From NCBI GenBank assembly GCA_046048895.1, contig JBJOFF010000007.1, positions 1 to 45,983 of the forward strand: DNA of 45,983 bases. The letters are read 5' to 3'. Origin of the DNA: ZLKRG08 sp046048895. Its GTDB lineage: Bacteria > Actinomycetota > Actinomycetes > Nanopelagicales > Nanopelagicaceae. The notes under the pieces were generated by a model. The model saw only the letters and a program-made list of their open reading frames with translations, made no database searches and was not told where the DNA came from. Position numbers and translations under genes: made by a program. Each line of letters begins with the position of its first letter. Positions within the stretch are counted from its first letter, which is position 1. Shown in pieces: positions 32,435-40,045 of the stretch.

Positions 32435-33286
32435 ATGCAGATTCACCAAATTCCGCAATTGCGAAACCCGGTGGCAATAGTTGCCTTCAATGGATGGAGC
32501 GATGCCGGAGAAGCGGCAACTGGTGCAATTTCCCATCTTTTGGGTGCTTTTGGAAATCAAGAGATTCTGATTGCGGAATTTAATTCTGAAGATTTCTACG
32601 ATTACCAACAGATTCGACCTACCGTTTTTATGAATAATTCAGCGATTCGACAAATAAAGTGGCCGAATACTTTTATATATGCACTACTTACTCCGCATTT
32701 AGAATTCGATTTTGTGCTGGTTCGAGGTCCTGAGCCCTCCTTCAAATGGCAGAGCTTTTCTGCGCAGCTACTTGATCTCTTCGATGATTTAGAGATTGAT
32801 TTGGTAATTAGTTTAGGAGCCTTGTTGGCGGATGCACCACACACCAGACCAATCGCGGTGACTGGAACTAGTTCTAACGCCGGATTGGCAGAGAAGATTG
32901 GATTTGAAGTAAGTAGATATGAAGGACCTACCGGCATACTTGGCGCGATTCAAGATCTATGTCAGAAGCGTGATCTAGATGCCTTCTCTTTATGGGCGGC
33001 GTTACCGCATTACGCAGCTAGCGCTCCATCTCCTAAAGCCACATTAGCTTTAATTGAGGAATTGAGTGATTTCTTTGAGATATCAATCCCCGAAGGTGAT
33101 TTAAACGATGCGGCTAAAGCTTGGGAAATTGCGGTTACGCAATTAGCTGAAGAGGATGGCGAGATTAGCGAATACGTGAAGCAACTAGAAGCAGATAGTG
33201 ACGATGCTGATTTTGAAGAGACTACCGGCGAAGATATTGCCAAAGAGCTAGAGAGATTTTTACGCCGACAGGGAGATACCCAGTAG
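32435..33286 (+). CDS. PAC2-family protein
   Basis: The 283-aa protein has the PAC2 pattern: 'NPVAIVAFNGWSDAGEAATGAISHLLGAF', 'RGPEPSFKWQSFSAQLLDLF', 'VISLGALLADAPHTRPIAVTGTSSN' and 'YEGPTGILGAI'. The family is named after a eukaryotic proteasome-assembly chaperone; actinobacterial members (Rv2125 type) form oligomers of unknown function. The C-terminus is acidic. The last 27 nt overlap the convergent mshC. Its retention where Pup-proteasome genes are missing argues for a proteasome-independent role, which is inference. Confidence 0.9.
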   Translation: MQIHQIPQLRNPVAIVAFNGWSDAGEAATGAISHLLGAFGNQEILIAEFNSEDFYDYQQIRPTVFMNNSAIRQIKWPNTFIYALLTPHLEFDFVLVRGPEPSFKWQSFSAQLLDLFDDLEIDLVISLGALLADAPHTRPIAVTGTSSNAGLAEKIGFEVSRYEGPTGILGAIQDLCQKRDLDAFSLWAALPHYAASAPSPKATLALIEELSDFFEISIPEGDLNDAAKAWEIAVTQLAEEDGEISEYVKQLEADSDDADFEETTGEDIAKELERFLRRQGDTQ

Positions 33287-34483
33287 CCCATCGATAACTC
33301 GAGTTAACTCGTCTCCATCTCCACCGGATCCATAGCGGCCAACCCACTCATTTATCGCAGCAATCGCGGCAGCGCTATTTAAATCATTTGCAAGGAAATC
33401 ATAAATCTTCGAGATTAACTCACTTGTCGGAGGAATCTCTCCTTTAAGTTTATTCTTGAGAGTAGCAAGTTCTAACTTCGCTTCCTTGGTTTCGGTGCGT
33501 TGCCACATATATTCGCTTCGATATGGTCTCTTAAGTAGCGCCCAACGAATAGCCATGGGATCTACGCCTTGTTTAATCAATTCTGAGACAAAGACCAGAT
33601 TACCCCTCGACTTACTCATCTTTTCGCCGTCTAATCCGATTAGCGCCGCGTGCACATAAGCTTGAGCAAACTCTTTGCCAGTAAGAATTCGCACCTGCGA
33701 AGCAGACATTTCGTGATGCGGGAAGATTAAATCTTGTCCTCCTCCTTGAATGTCAATCACATAGTTCTCGGTACTCTGCGCAAATTTAAGCGCGATAGCA
33801 GCGCATTCGATATGCCAACCAGGTCTACCTGCCCCGAAAGGTGAATCCCAAGACGGTTCTCCAGGACGCTTTGCGAGCCAAAGCAGCGCATCGAGTGGAT
33901 CTCTCTTACCGACTCGTTCTGGATCACCACCGCGCTCTGCGAAAATTTTCATCATCTGCGGTTTGGTCAGGTGTGATTCAGATCCGAATTTCACATCCTT
34001 GTGAACTTCAAAGTACTTGTCGGATTCAACTTCATAAACCGCATTTGAAGTCGCAAGGCTTTCGATTGCAGTAACTACATCTGGAATAGCTTCTACAGCG
34101 CCCTCATAATGTGCGGGAGGTATAACTCGCAAAAATTCCATATCTGAGCGAAATAGATCAATCTGCGAATGAGCCAACTCTTGCCAATCTACTCCGTCTC
34201 TATTAGCTCGCTCCAGAAGTGGATCATCAATATCGGTAATGTTCTGAATGTAATTAACTTCAGCGCCGAGCGCCCGCCAATATCGGACTACTAAATCGAA
34301 AGTAAGGTAGGTAGCTGCGTGTCCTAAATGTGTTGCATCGTATGGAGTAATTCCACAGACATACATCTGATACTTGTCTTTGATTGGGATTTCAACAAGG
34401 GCTTGCGCTTCCGTAGAAAAAATCCTTAGCGCTTTAGATGCTTTGGGAATGCTCGGAAGTGATGGCGCTGCCCAACTTTTCAT
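33260..34483 (-). CDS. mshC: MshC, cysteine:glucosaminyl-inositol ligase (mycothiol synthesis)
   Basis: The 407-aa enzyme joins Cys to GlcN-Ins using ATP, the penultimate step of mycothiol synthesis. It is related to cysteinyl-tRNA synthetase, but the signature 'YVCGITPYDATHLGHAATY' with zinc ligand Cys43 is specific to MshC. The KMSKS loop 'GEKMSKSRGNL' and 'GWHIECAAIA' with further zinc ligands are intact. This shows a mycothiol-using actinobacterium. ATG 34483 appears leaderless (TAGAAT, 7 nt upstream). mshA, mshB and mshD are not in the window. Confidence 0.95.
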   Translation of the reverse strand: MKSWAAPSLPSIPKASKALRIFSTEAQALVEIPIKDKYQMYVCGITPYDATHLGHAATYLTFDLVVRYWRALGAEVNYIQNITDIDDPLLERANRDGVDWQELAHSQIDLFRSDMEFLRVIPPAHYEGAVEAIPDVVTAIESLATSNAVYEVESDKYFEVHKDVKFGSESHLTKPQMMKIFAERGGDPERVGKRDPLDALLWLAKRPGEPSWDSPFGAGRPGWHIECAAIALKFAQSTENYVIDIQGGGQDLIFPHHEMSASQVRILTGKEFAQAYVHAALIGLDGEKMSKSRGNLVFVSELIKQGVDPMAIRWALLKRPYRSEYMWQRTETKEAKLELATLKNKLKGEIPPTSELISKIYDFLANDLNSAAAIAAINEWVGRYGSGGDGDELTRVIDGLLGISLSA

Positions 34484-34490
34484 AAATCGG

Positions 34491-34496
34491 ATTCTA
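34491..34496 (-). promoter_or_regulatory. -10 element TAGAAT of the mshC promoter
   Basis: TAGAAT (minus strand) lies 7 nt before the mshC ATG in the 51-bp gap after the SCO1664-family gene, and no SD is seen. It suggests mshC can be transcribed apart from the upstream three-gene unit. Confidence 0.5.
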
Positions 34497-34534
34497 TCTC
34501 TACAAAGAGTTGGGTTCTAAATCTTGTAGCTCTT

Positions 34535-35224
34535 CTAAAAAGGAGGCCAAGGAATAGCTGGCCAATCTGTTGGAGGAAGCGGAAACTTCTGTTCTTGCAA
34601 AAGCTTTGCAATTCGATCATCTAGAGCGCGAACCTCAGATTCAGTCAGGAGATTTGATAGATCTAAAGTGAAATTCGATAAGGTTGCTATCTCAGTTTCA
34701 GATAGTGAAAGATCCGCAAACTGCCATAAGACGGTACGCAATTTGTAATCTTCATGAAAGGTTACACCGTGGTCACAACCAAAAATCTGATTGTCTTTAT
34801 AGAGCAAGTGACCAATTTTGCGATCGGTATTATTGATAATCGCATCCAAAAGTGCAATTTTGCGTAGTCCATCCGATTGCTCTGAGTATCGCTCTCCAAC
34901 CTCTTCGCATTGATCAATCCAAAGCTGCAGCGAGCCTTCTCCAAATGGCCCATCGCGCAAAATGGTTGGCGGTACGCAATTTAGACCGAGATGCTCGCTA
35001 ACCAGATAAGCGGCAACTTCCCGCCAAGCCAAATGACCATCCGGAAAATCCCAAAGCGGTCGTTCGCCTGCAATAGGTTTGTAAATAGCTTTTACCAAAC
35101 CTACATTGCATAACAGTGAAGCATTTGAAGCATCAACGATTCGACCGATGACTTCGATTTGTCCTGATTTTAGCTCTGAAATTTTATCGACGGTATCCAT
35201 TAGCACGTGGACATAGGTGTCCAT
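34535..35224 (-). CDS. SCO1664-family protein, PI3/PI4-kinase-like fold
   Basis: The protein has 229 aa (221 if ATG 35200 is used; neither start has a well-spaced SD). It shows atypical-kinase motifs: Lys49 in 'VKAIYKP' for ATP, Glu69 in 'WREVAAYLV', a catalytic-loop-like 'NTDRKIGHLL' (Asp134) and 'CDHGVTF' (Asp151) in the place of DFG. Distant similarity of this family to phosphatidylinositol kinases is known; no substrate is known. It overlaps the DUF3090 gene by about 41 nt and forms a unit with it and a histidine phosphatase, upstream of mshC. Confidence 0.85.
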   Translation of the reverse strand: MDTYVHVLMDTVDKISELKSGQIEVIGRIVDASNASLLCNVGLVKAIYKPIAGERPLWDFPDGHLAWREVAAYLVSEHLGLNCVPPTILRDGPFGEGSLQLWIDQCEEVGERYSEQSDGLRKIALLDAIINNTDRKIGHLLYKDNQIFGCDHGVTFHEDYKLRTVLWQFADLSLSETEIATLSNFTLDLSNLLTESEVRALDDRIAKLLQEQKFPLPPTDWPAIPWPPF

Positions 35225-35708
35225 CCTTATTAATCGGTAGGGCGCAAAATGGACACGGGGCTCTGCCAGCCGCCACTATCTTTCGAGCTTGATTGATGAA
35301 GCTATTAGCCATATCTGGCGACATTAATAAGCGAAATAATTGCGGGCCCTCTGGTGACTCAATTGGAATCAGATCATTATCACCTTCGGTGATTTCTTGA
35401 ATATCCAAAGAAACCTGTTCACTCTCGCCTAACCATACAATTCCAATTACGCCAATTTGAAACTCTGGAATAAGTGGAACTTCTAGATTAACTGCGATGA
35501 TATTCTCAAAACGATAGTCAGCCGCCTTTAATTCATTAATCAACATCGACATGCGTTCGGCCAGAGCGGTTACTTGCAATTTATCAATAGCAAAACTATG
35601 AATTCCTCCACGAAATTTTGCTTGTAAATAGAACTCTCTTTCGCCGGGTTGGCCAATTGTTCCGACAATAAAGCTTTCGATTGGATCTAAGATTCGGCTA
35701 CGACTCAC
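35184..35708 (-). CDS. DUF3090 family protein
   Basis: This 174-aa uncharacterised protein is found almost only in Actinobacteria and relatives. It begins 'IESFIVGTIGQPGEREFYLQA' and ends with a conserved Cys-rich, zinc-ribbon-like tail 'CPFCALPINKDGHLCPRANGYRR' (CxxC...C). The middle is beta-rich. The GTG start overlaps the upstream phosphatase stop by 4 nt, and its end overlaps the kinase-like gene, so all three are translationally coupled. The Cys tail suggests metal binding. Function is unknown. Confidence 0.88.
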   Translation of the reverse strand: MSRSRILDPIESFIVGTIGQPGEREFYLQAKFRGGIHSFAIDKLQVTALAERMSMLINELKAADYRFENIIAVNLEVPLIPEFQIGVIGIVWLGESEQVSLDIQEITEGDNDLIPIESPEGPQLFRLLMSPDMANSFINQARKIVAAGRAPCPFCALPINKDGHLCPRANGYRR

Positions 35709-36307
35709 TTCAGTAGATCCTTGATTTCAGCACTCGAGTTATTAACCGTAAGTACTCTTAGATCCCTACCTGTTCTTTCAAGCACCGTGATGCTTGCATT
35801 ATCAATTTCAAATTTATCGATGTTATTTATGTGTGAACCTAGAGCGTGAAGCACCAGAACTCTAACTACATCTCCATGAGTTGCGATTAATACATTTTTG
35901 GATGAAGAACGAACTTGATGATCTAGTCCAGCTAGAGCTCGTATTTGTACTTCCGGCAAGGTTTCGCCATTTGGAAACCTAACTGATGCTGGATGCTTAT
36001 GTATTTCGCGCCAGGCTTTGCTTCGATTTAACGCTGAGAACTTCTTGCCAGTCCAGTCTCCGTAATGCACTTCTTGAAAGTAATTCTCGATCTGAGGATT
36101 AGAGTCAAAATTCTTTATGGTGTCCAAGCAGCGCTGAATAGGGCTAGAGATTACTTGGTCGAATTTGGCTTCGGATAGTCGACGTTCCAACTCTGCTCGT
36201 TGCAAAAGCCCCTTTTTCGAAAGTTCGATATTCCCCATTCGTCCAGCAAGAAATCCCTTTTCATTAGCTACTGACTGTGCGTGACGCAACAAGAAAATTC
36301 GAGACAT
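35705..36307 (-). CDS. Histidine phosphatase, MSMEG_4193 family
   Basis: This 200-aa member of the phosphoglycerate-mutase-like superfamily has phospho-His motif 'LLRHAQSVANEKG' (Arg8-His9, RHA rather than RHG), 'VISSPIQRCLDT', acidic 'FPNGETLPEVQIRAL' and second His in 'IATHGDVVRVL'. ATG 36307 is preferred over TTG 36316. It is the first gene of a three-gene set with DUF3090 and the kinase-like SCO1664 protein. It could act as a phosphatase or mutase on a small phosphorylated metabolite; substrate unknown. Confidence 0.88.
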   Translation of the reverse strand: MSRIFLLRHAQSVANEKGFLAGRMGNIELSKKGLLQRAELERRLSEAKFDQVISSPIQRCLDTIKNFDSNPQIENYFQEVHYGDWTGKKFSALNRSKAWREIHKHPASVRFPNGETLPEVQIRALAGLDHQVRSSSKNVLIATHGDVVRVLVLHALGSHINNIDKFEIDNASITVLERTGRDLRVLTVNNSSAEIKDLLK

Positions 36308-36344
36308 TAGAGCCAAAGGTTAATGCAATGCGTATGACTTCGTC

Positions 36345-36350
36345 TAAGTT
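36345..36350 (+). promoter_or_regulatory. -10 element TAAGTT of a leaderless promoter
   Basis: TAAGTT lies exactly 6 nt before ATG 36357 with no SD. The gap to the divergent histidine phosphatase is 49 bp. Confidence 0.55.
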
Positions 36351-36356
36351 CGCGCT

Positions 36357-37292
36357 ATGGAACTTCGCAGAGCCGGAAATACCGGCCTCTCTTTATCGCG
36401 ACTGGGTCTTGGCACCATGACTTGGGGTCGCGATACTGATGAGCACGAAGCAGCTGATCAAGCTCGCGCATATCTTGATGCAGGCGGAAACTTCTTAGAT
36501 ACCGCAGCAGTTTATGGCGCAGGAGACTCTGAAAAAGTTATCGGAGGTTTAGTAGGTTCACTCTTCAAACGCGAAGAGGTTGTGATCGCTACTAAAGCTG
36601 GAATCACCTTTGTCGAAGGTGCGCGAACTGTTAACACTTCGCGAGGTGCACTACTTGCAGAGCTTGATGCATCGCTAAAGAGACTTGGCACCGATTATGT
36701 TGATCTTTGGCAGGTGCACACATGGGATGAAAACACCCCTCTCGATGACACTCTAGCTGCTCTGGAAACTGCTTATTTATCAGGTCGAGCAAGGTATATC
36801 GGAATTAGCAATTACTCTGGATGGCAAAGCGCAAGAGCTGCTACTAAGCAAGAACTTAAAGCACCGATCGCTACTAATCAAGTTGAGTATTCACTTTTAA
36901 ATCGTGAGATTGAAAGAGAGATTTTGCCTTGCGCGATTGAATTGAATTTCGGTATTTTGGCATGGTCGCCACTCGGTCGCGGTGTTTTAACTGGTAAATA
37001 TCGAAATGGAGTTCCGTCGGATTCTCGTGGCGCTAGTCCTCACTTTGCTGGTTTCGTAGAACCATATTTGGATGAACGTGCCAAACGAATTGTTGAAGCA
37101 GTTCAAGTAGCCGCCGATGGTTTGGGTTACTCACCTCTTGAAGTTGCTCTAGCTTGGGTGCGCGATGCAGTCGGCGTAACTAGCGCAATTGTTGGCGCCA
37201 GAACCGGTGCGCAATTAAGAGGAATTTTGCGCAGCGAAGAGATTATGCTTCCAGCGGTAGTTAGAACTGCTTTAGATGAAGTTAGCTGTTAA
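36357..37292 (+). CDS. Aldo/keto reductase
   Basis: The 311-aa TIM-barrel NADPH oxidoreductase has the catalytic tetrad Asp and Tyr in 'FLDTAAVYGAGDSE', Lys in 'VIATKAGI' and His in 'DLWQVHTWD'. 'NQVEYSLLNREIE' and 'AWSPLGRGVLTGKY' are typical of the AKR11/potassium-channel-beta-like group. The substrate cannot be assigned. The last 11 nt overlap the convergent M20 peptidase gene. It shares no operon with the divergent trio. Confidence 0.9.
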   Translation: MELRRAGNTGLSLSRLGLGTMTWGRDTDEHEAADQARAYLDAGGNFLDTAAVYGAGDSEKVIGGLVGSLFKREEVVIATKAGITFVEGARTVNTSRGALLAELDASLKRLGTDYVDLWQVHTWDENTPLDDTLAALETAYLSGRARYIGISNYSGWQSARAATKQELKAPIATNQVEYSLLNREIEREILPCAIELNFGILAWSPLGRGVLTGKYRNGVPSDSRGASPHFAGFVEPYLDERAKRIVEAVQVAADGLGYSPLEVALAWVRDAVGVTSAIVGARTGAQLRGILRSEEIMLPAVVRTALDEVSC

Positions 37293-38580
37293 GAAGAAAA
37301 TCTTCTAAAGCTTTAACGCCAAATTCTAAAGATTCCAACGGAATACGCTCATCTACACCATGAAATAACGCCATAAAATCTAGATCAGCAGGTAAACGAA
37401 GCGGCGAAAATCCATAACCCACAATTCCCAGGTCGCTAAGTGCCTTATTGTCAGTACCACCACTCATTAAATATGGAACTGGAATTGCATCTGGATCTAA
37501 TTTCAATATAGATGCTTTCATCGCCTCTACAAGTGGACCTTCAAAGGGAACTTCTAGCGCAATATCTCTGGTGATGGTCTCTATTTTGATATCTGGACCA
37601 ACTATCTCTGCCAATGTTTTATTAAGCGCTTCCTCGTGGCCTGGTAAGAAGCGACCATCGACTACTGCACTAGCCTCTTTTGGAATTACATTCGCCTTAT
37701 AACCAGCTTCTAACATGGTTGGATTTGCTGTGTTCTGTAATGTTGCAGCAATCATTCTGGCAACGGATGGAATCTCTACCAAGAATTCTCGGTAATCATC
37801 ACCAAGTGGTTTTCCTAAAGTATCTGCAATCGCGGTAAATAACTCTTTCACGGCGCTGGTGTAAGTCTGTGGCCATTCGTAATTTCCAACCTTTGCCACT
37901 GCTTCCGAGATTGCAGTTACTGCATTCTGATTATTAATAAAGGATCCATGACCTGCCTGCCCGGTAGCGGTCATCTTCACCCAATGGATACCTTTTTGGG
38001 CAGCTTCAATCATGTAAAGGCGCTTACCATTCGAAAGAGTTACCGAAAAGCCGCCAACCTCTGATATTGCTTCATTACATCCTGCAAAAACTTCTGGGTG
38101 CTCTTTAGCCATCCATCTTGATCCATAAGTTGAACCAGCTTCTTCGTCTGCAAAGAAAACTAAAACAATATTGCGAGGAGGTTTGATGCTATTACGAGCC
38201 CAATGACGCACGATGGCAAGCATCATGGCATCCATGTTCTTCATATCTACTGCGCCGCGTCCCCAAATTGCGCCATCCTTGATTACTCCGCTAAAGGGAT
38301 CTACTTGCCATTCATCGGCAGCTGCCGGCACCACATCTATATGACCATGAAGTACTAATCCTGGACGAGAGGTGTCAGCGCCTTCAATGTTGGCAACTAC
38401 GTTGCATCGATTTGGCGCCGATTCATAAATCTTTGCGGAGATACCGACCTCATTAAGTGATGCCACAATGTATTCAGCGACTGCACGTTCGTCACCTTTG
38501 CCATCGCCGTAATTAACGCTTGGAAGTTGAATCAACTCTTGGCAGATTTTGATGGCATCATCGATAACGGATTTACTCAT
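37282..38580 (-). CDS. M20-family metallopeptidase (dipeptidase/deacylase-like)
   Basis: The protein has 432 aa from ATG 38580; TTG 38598 is less likely. Di-zinc ligands are visible in 'VLHGHIDVVPA', 'GRGAVDMKNMDAMMLAI', 'FADEEAGSTYG' and the C-terminal 'LFHGVDERIP'; a lid domain lies between. It corresponds to Rv2141c-type proteins. It hydrolyses a peptide or acyl-amino acid; which one is unknown. A leaderless promoter (GATAAT, 6 nt upstream) is likely. Confidence 0.9.
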   Translation of the reverse strand: MSKSVIDDAIKICQELIQLPSVNYGDGKGDERAVAEYIVASLNEVGISAKIYESAPNRCNVVANIEGADTSRPGLVLHGHIDVVPAAADEWQVDPFSGVIKDGAIWGRGAVDMKNMDAMMLAIVRHWARNSIKPPRNIVLVFFADEEAGSTYGSRWMAKEHPEVFAGCNEAISEVGGFSVTLSNGKRLYMIEAAQKGIHWVKMTATGQAGHGSFINNQNAVTAISEAVAKVGNYEWPQTYTSAVKELFTAIADTLGKPLGDDYREFLVEIPSVARMIAATLQNTANPTMLEAGYKANVIPKEASAVVDGRFLPGHEEALNKTLAEIVGPDIKIETITRDIALEVPFEGPLVEAMKASILKLDPDAIPVPYLMSGGTDNKALSDLGIVGYGFSPLRLPADLDFMALFHGVDERIPLESLEFGVKALEDFLLNS

Positions 38581-38586
38581 GTCACG

Positions 38587-38592
38587 ATTATC
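38587..38592 (-). promoter_or_regulatory. -10 element GATAAT of a leaderless promoter
   Basis: On the minus strand GATAAT lies exactly 6 nt before ATG 38580, and no SD is present. It matches TATAAT in five of six positions. Confidence 0.55.
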
Positions 38593-38699
38593 TACCAAAC
38601 TTCCATAATTAAGCGTACGGATTGGCGACTTTAACTATGAATTTTCTCCTCAGAAATTGTTCCGCTAAGGTTGGCTAGAGTTGCAGGTGACTGCACTAC

Positions 38700-38783
38700 G
38701 TCCGGGTGGCGAAATTGGTAGACGCGCAAGCTTGAGGTGCTTGTGGCCGCAAGGCCTTAGGGGTTCAAGTCCCCTTTCGGACA
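38700..38783 (+). tRNA. tRNA-Leu, anticodon GAG
   Basis: The 84-nt class II tRNA has acceptor stem GTCCGGG with TTCGGAC (38776-38782) and discriminator A83. The anticodon stem CAAGC/GCTTG encloses loop TTGAGGT, giving GAG at 38734-38736. A long variable arm (GGCC..GGCC) is present, and the T-arm is AGGGG-TTCAAGT-CCCCT. The CCA end is not encoded. It reads CTC/CTT codons. apt begins 31 nt downstream without a terminator, so the two may share a transcript. A possible -10 (TAGAGT, 38676-38681) lies upstream. Confidence 0.96.
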
Positions 38784-38814
38784 CTTAATAGTTGGCTCGT
38801 TATAAGGTGGCCTT

Positions 38815-39342
38815 ATGAATAAAGAGCAACTGCGATCCTTAATCCGTGATATTCCAGATTACCCAACGCCAGGAATTCTCTTTAGAGATATCACGCCACT
38901 TCTTCGGGACGGACAAGCGCTTACATCAGTAGCCGAATTAATGAGCGTTGAAGATAAAGGCGCGGATCTAATTGCAGGAATTGAAGCTCGAGGATTCTTC
39001 TTCGCTGCTGCGATTGGAGTGCAGAGCAAGCGCGGTGTAATCCCAATCCGCAAAAAAGGTAAATTGCCTCACGATGTACATCGACAAGAGTATGGCTTGG
39101 AATATGGCAGTGACATCATTGAGATTCATAAAGATGCAGCGAAACCTGGCGAAAAAGTTTTATTAGTCGATGATGTTCTAGCAACAGGTGGCACGCTAAC
39201 AGCTGCAATTAAATTGATTAAAGCTACTGGAGCGGAAGTTACTAGCGTCGGGGTCCTGCTTGAGATTGCGGCACTTGGTGGGCGTGAGAAACTACAACAC
39301 GAATTTCCGGGTATAGAGATTCACGCAATTTTCATCGTTTAG
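38815..39342 (+). CDS. apt: Adenine phosphoribosyltransferase
   Basis: The 175-aa salvage enzyme converts adenine and PRPP to AMP. The signature 'IPDYPTPGILFRDITPLL' and the PRPP-binding loop 'KVLLVDDVLATGGTL' are intact, as is 'GIEARGFFFAAAIG'. The SD AAGGTGG (38804-38810) is well placed before ATG 38815. In many actinobacteria apt lies next to relA; here it follows a tRNA. A purine permease lies 3.8 kb downstream. Confidence 0.95.
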   Translation: MNKEQLRSLIRDIPDYPTPGILFRDITPLLRDGQALTSVAELMSVEDKGADLIAGIEARGFFFAAAIGVQSKRGVIPIRKKGKLPHDVHRQEYGLEYGSDIIEIHKDAAKPGEKVLLVDDVLATGGTLTAAIKLIKATGAEVTSVGVLLEIAALGGREKLQHEFPGIEIHAIFIV

Positions 39343-39391
39343 TTTTAGAAATTGCAGAATGTAATCGCATGAAAGATATGATGAGATAACT

Positions 39392-40036
39392 ATGGCGGAG
39401 TTGGTTTACTACTGCGGGACGATGGATTCAGGTAAATCCACGTTAGCGCTGCAGACCGCCCATAATCACGAGACTCGTGGTCGAAATGGTCTGATCTTTA
39501 CCAATCGCGATCGAGCCGGTGAAGGGCTTATCTCCTCTCGACTGGGGTTGCAAAAGAACGCTTTAGAAGTGGATACCGATCTAAATATCCATCGCCTCAC
39601 TATCGAAAGAATGTCGCTCGGCGAGAGAATTGATTTCATCATCTGCGATGAAGCCCAGTTCTATACGGAACGGCAGATTGAAGAGCTGGCCATGATTGTC
39701 GATGGCTTAGGAATTGATGTTTATGCATTTGGAATCTTGGCAGATTTCCGCACCAAACTCTTTCCAGGATCGCAACGTTTAGTTGAACTTGCTGACCGCG
39801 TCGAAACTTTGCAAGTACGTGCACTTTGTTGGTGCGGTGAACCCGCAACTCATAACGCTCGTGTAATTAACGGTTCTATGGTTACCGAAGGCGAACAGGT
39901 CGTAGTTGGCGACACCAACAGCAAAGACGAAGTTGCCTACGAAGTTCTGTGCCGACGCCATCACATGCGAAAGATTAATGCTCGTGCATCACAAGCTACG
40001 CACACCTCTCCTCCTACCTTACCTTTCCAAGATTAG
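39392..40036 (+). CDS. tdk: Thymidine kinase (type II)
   Basis: The protein has 214 aa and salvages thymidine to dTMP with ATP. The P-loop is 'GTMDSGKST' at residues 9-17; 'FIICDEAQFY' and 'YAFGILADFRTKLFPGSQRL' (lasso/substrate loop) follow. Zinc-binding cysteines appear in 'ALCWCGEPATHNAR' and 'VLCRRHHMR'. This is the small tetrameric class. TATGAT lies 9 nt upstream, suggesting a very short leader. The adh gene follows after 9 nt. Confidence 0.94.
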   Translation: MAELVYYCGTMDSGKSTLALQTAHNHETRGRNGLIFTNRDRAGEGLISSRLGLQKNALEVDTDLNIHRLTIERMSLGERIDFIICDEAQFYTERQIEELAMIVDGLGIDVYAFGILADFRTKLFPGSQRLVELADRVETLQVRALCWCGEPATHNARVINGSMVTEGEQVVVGDTNSKDEVAYEVLCRRHHMRKINARASQATHTSPPTLPFQD

Positions 40037-40045
40037 GAGTTTGCC

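Noticed and set aside
37448..37460. TTGTCAGTA as a PafBC-type RecA-NDp promoter element
   Set aside because: It lies inside the M20 gene on the antisense strand with no downstream gene to serve and no matching -10.
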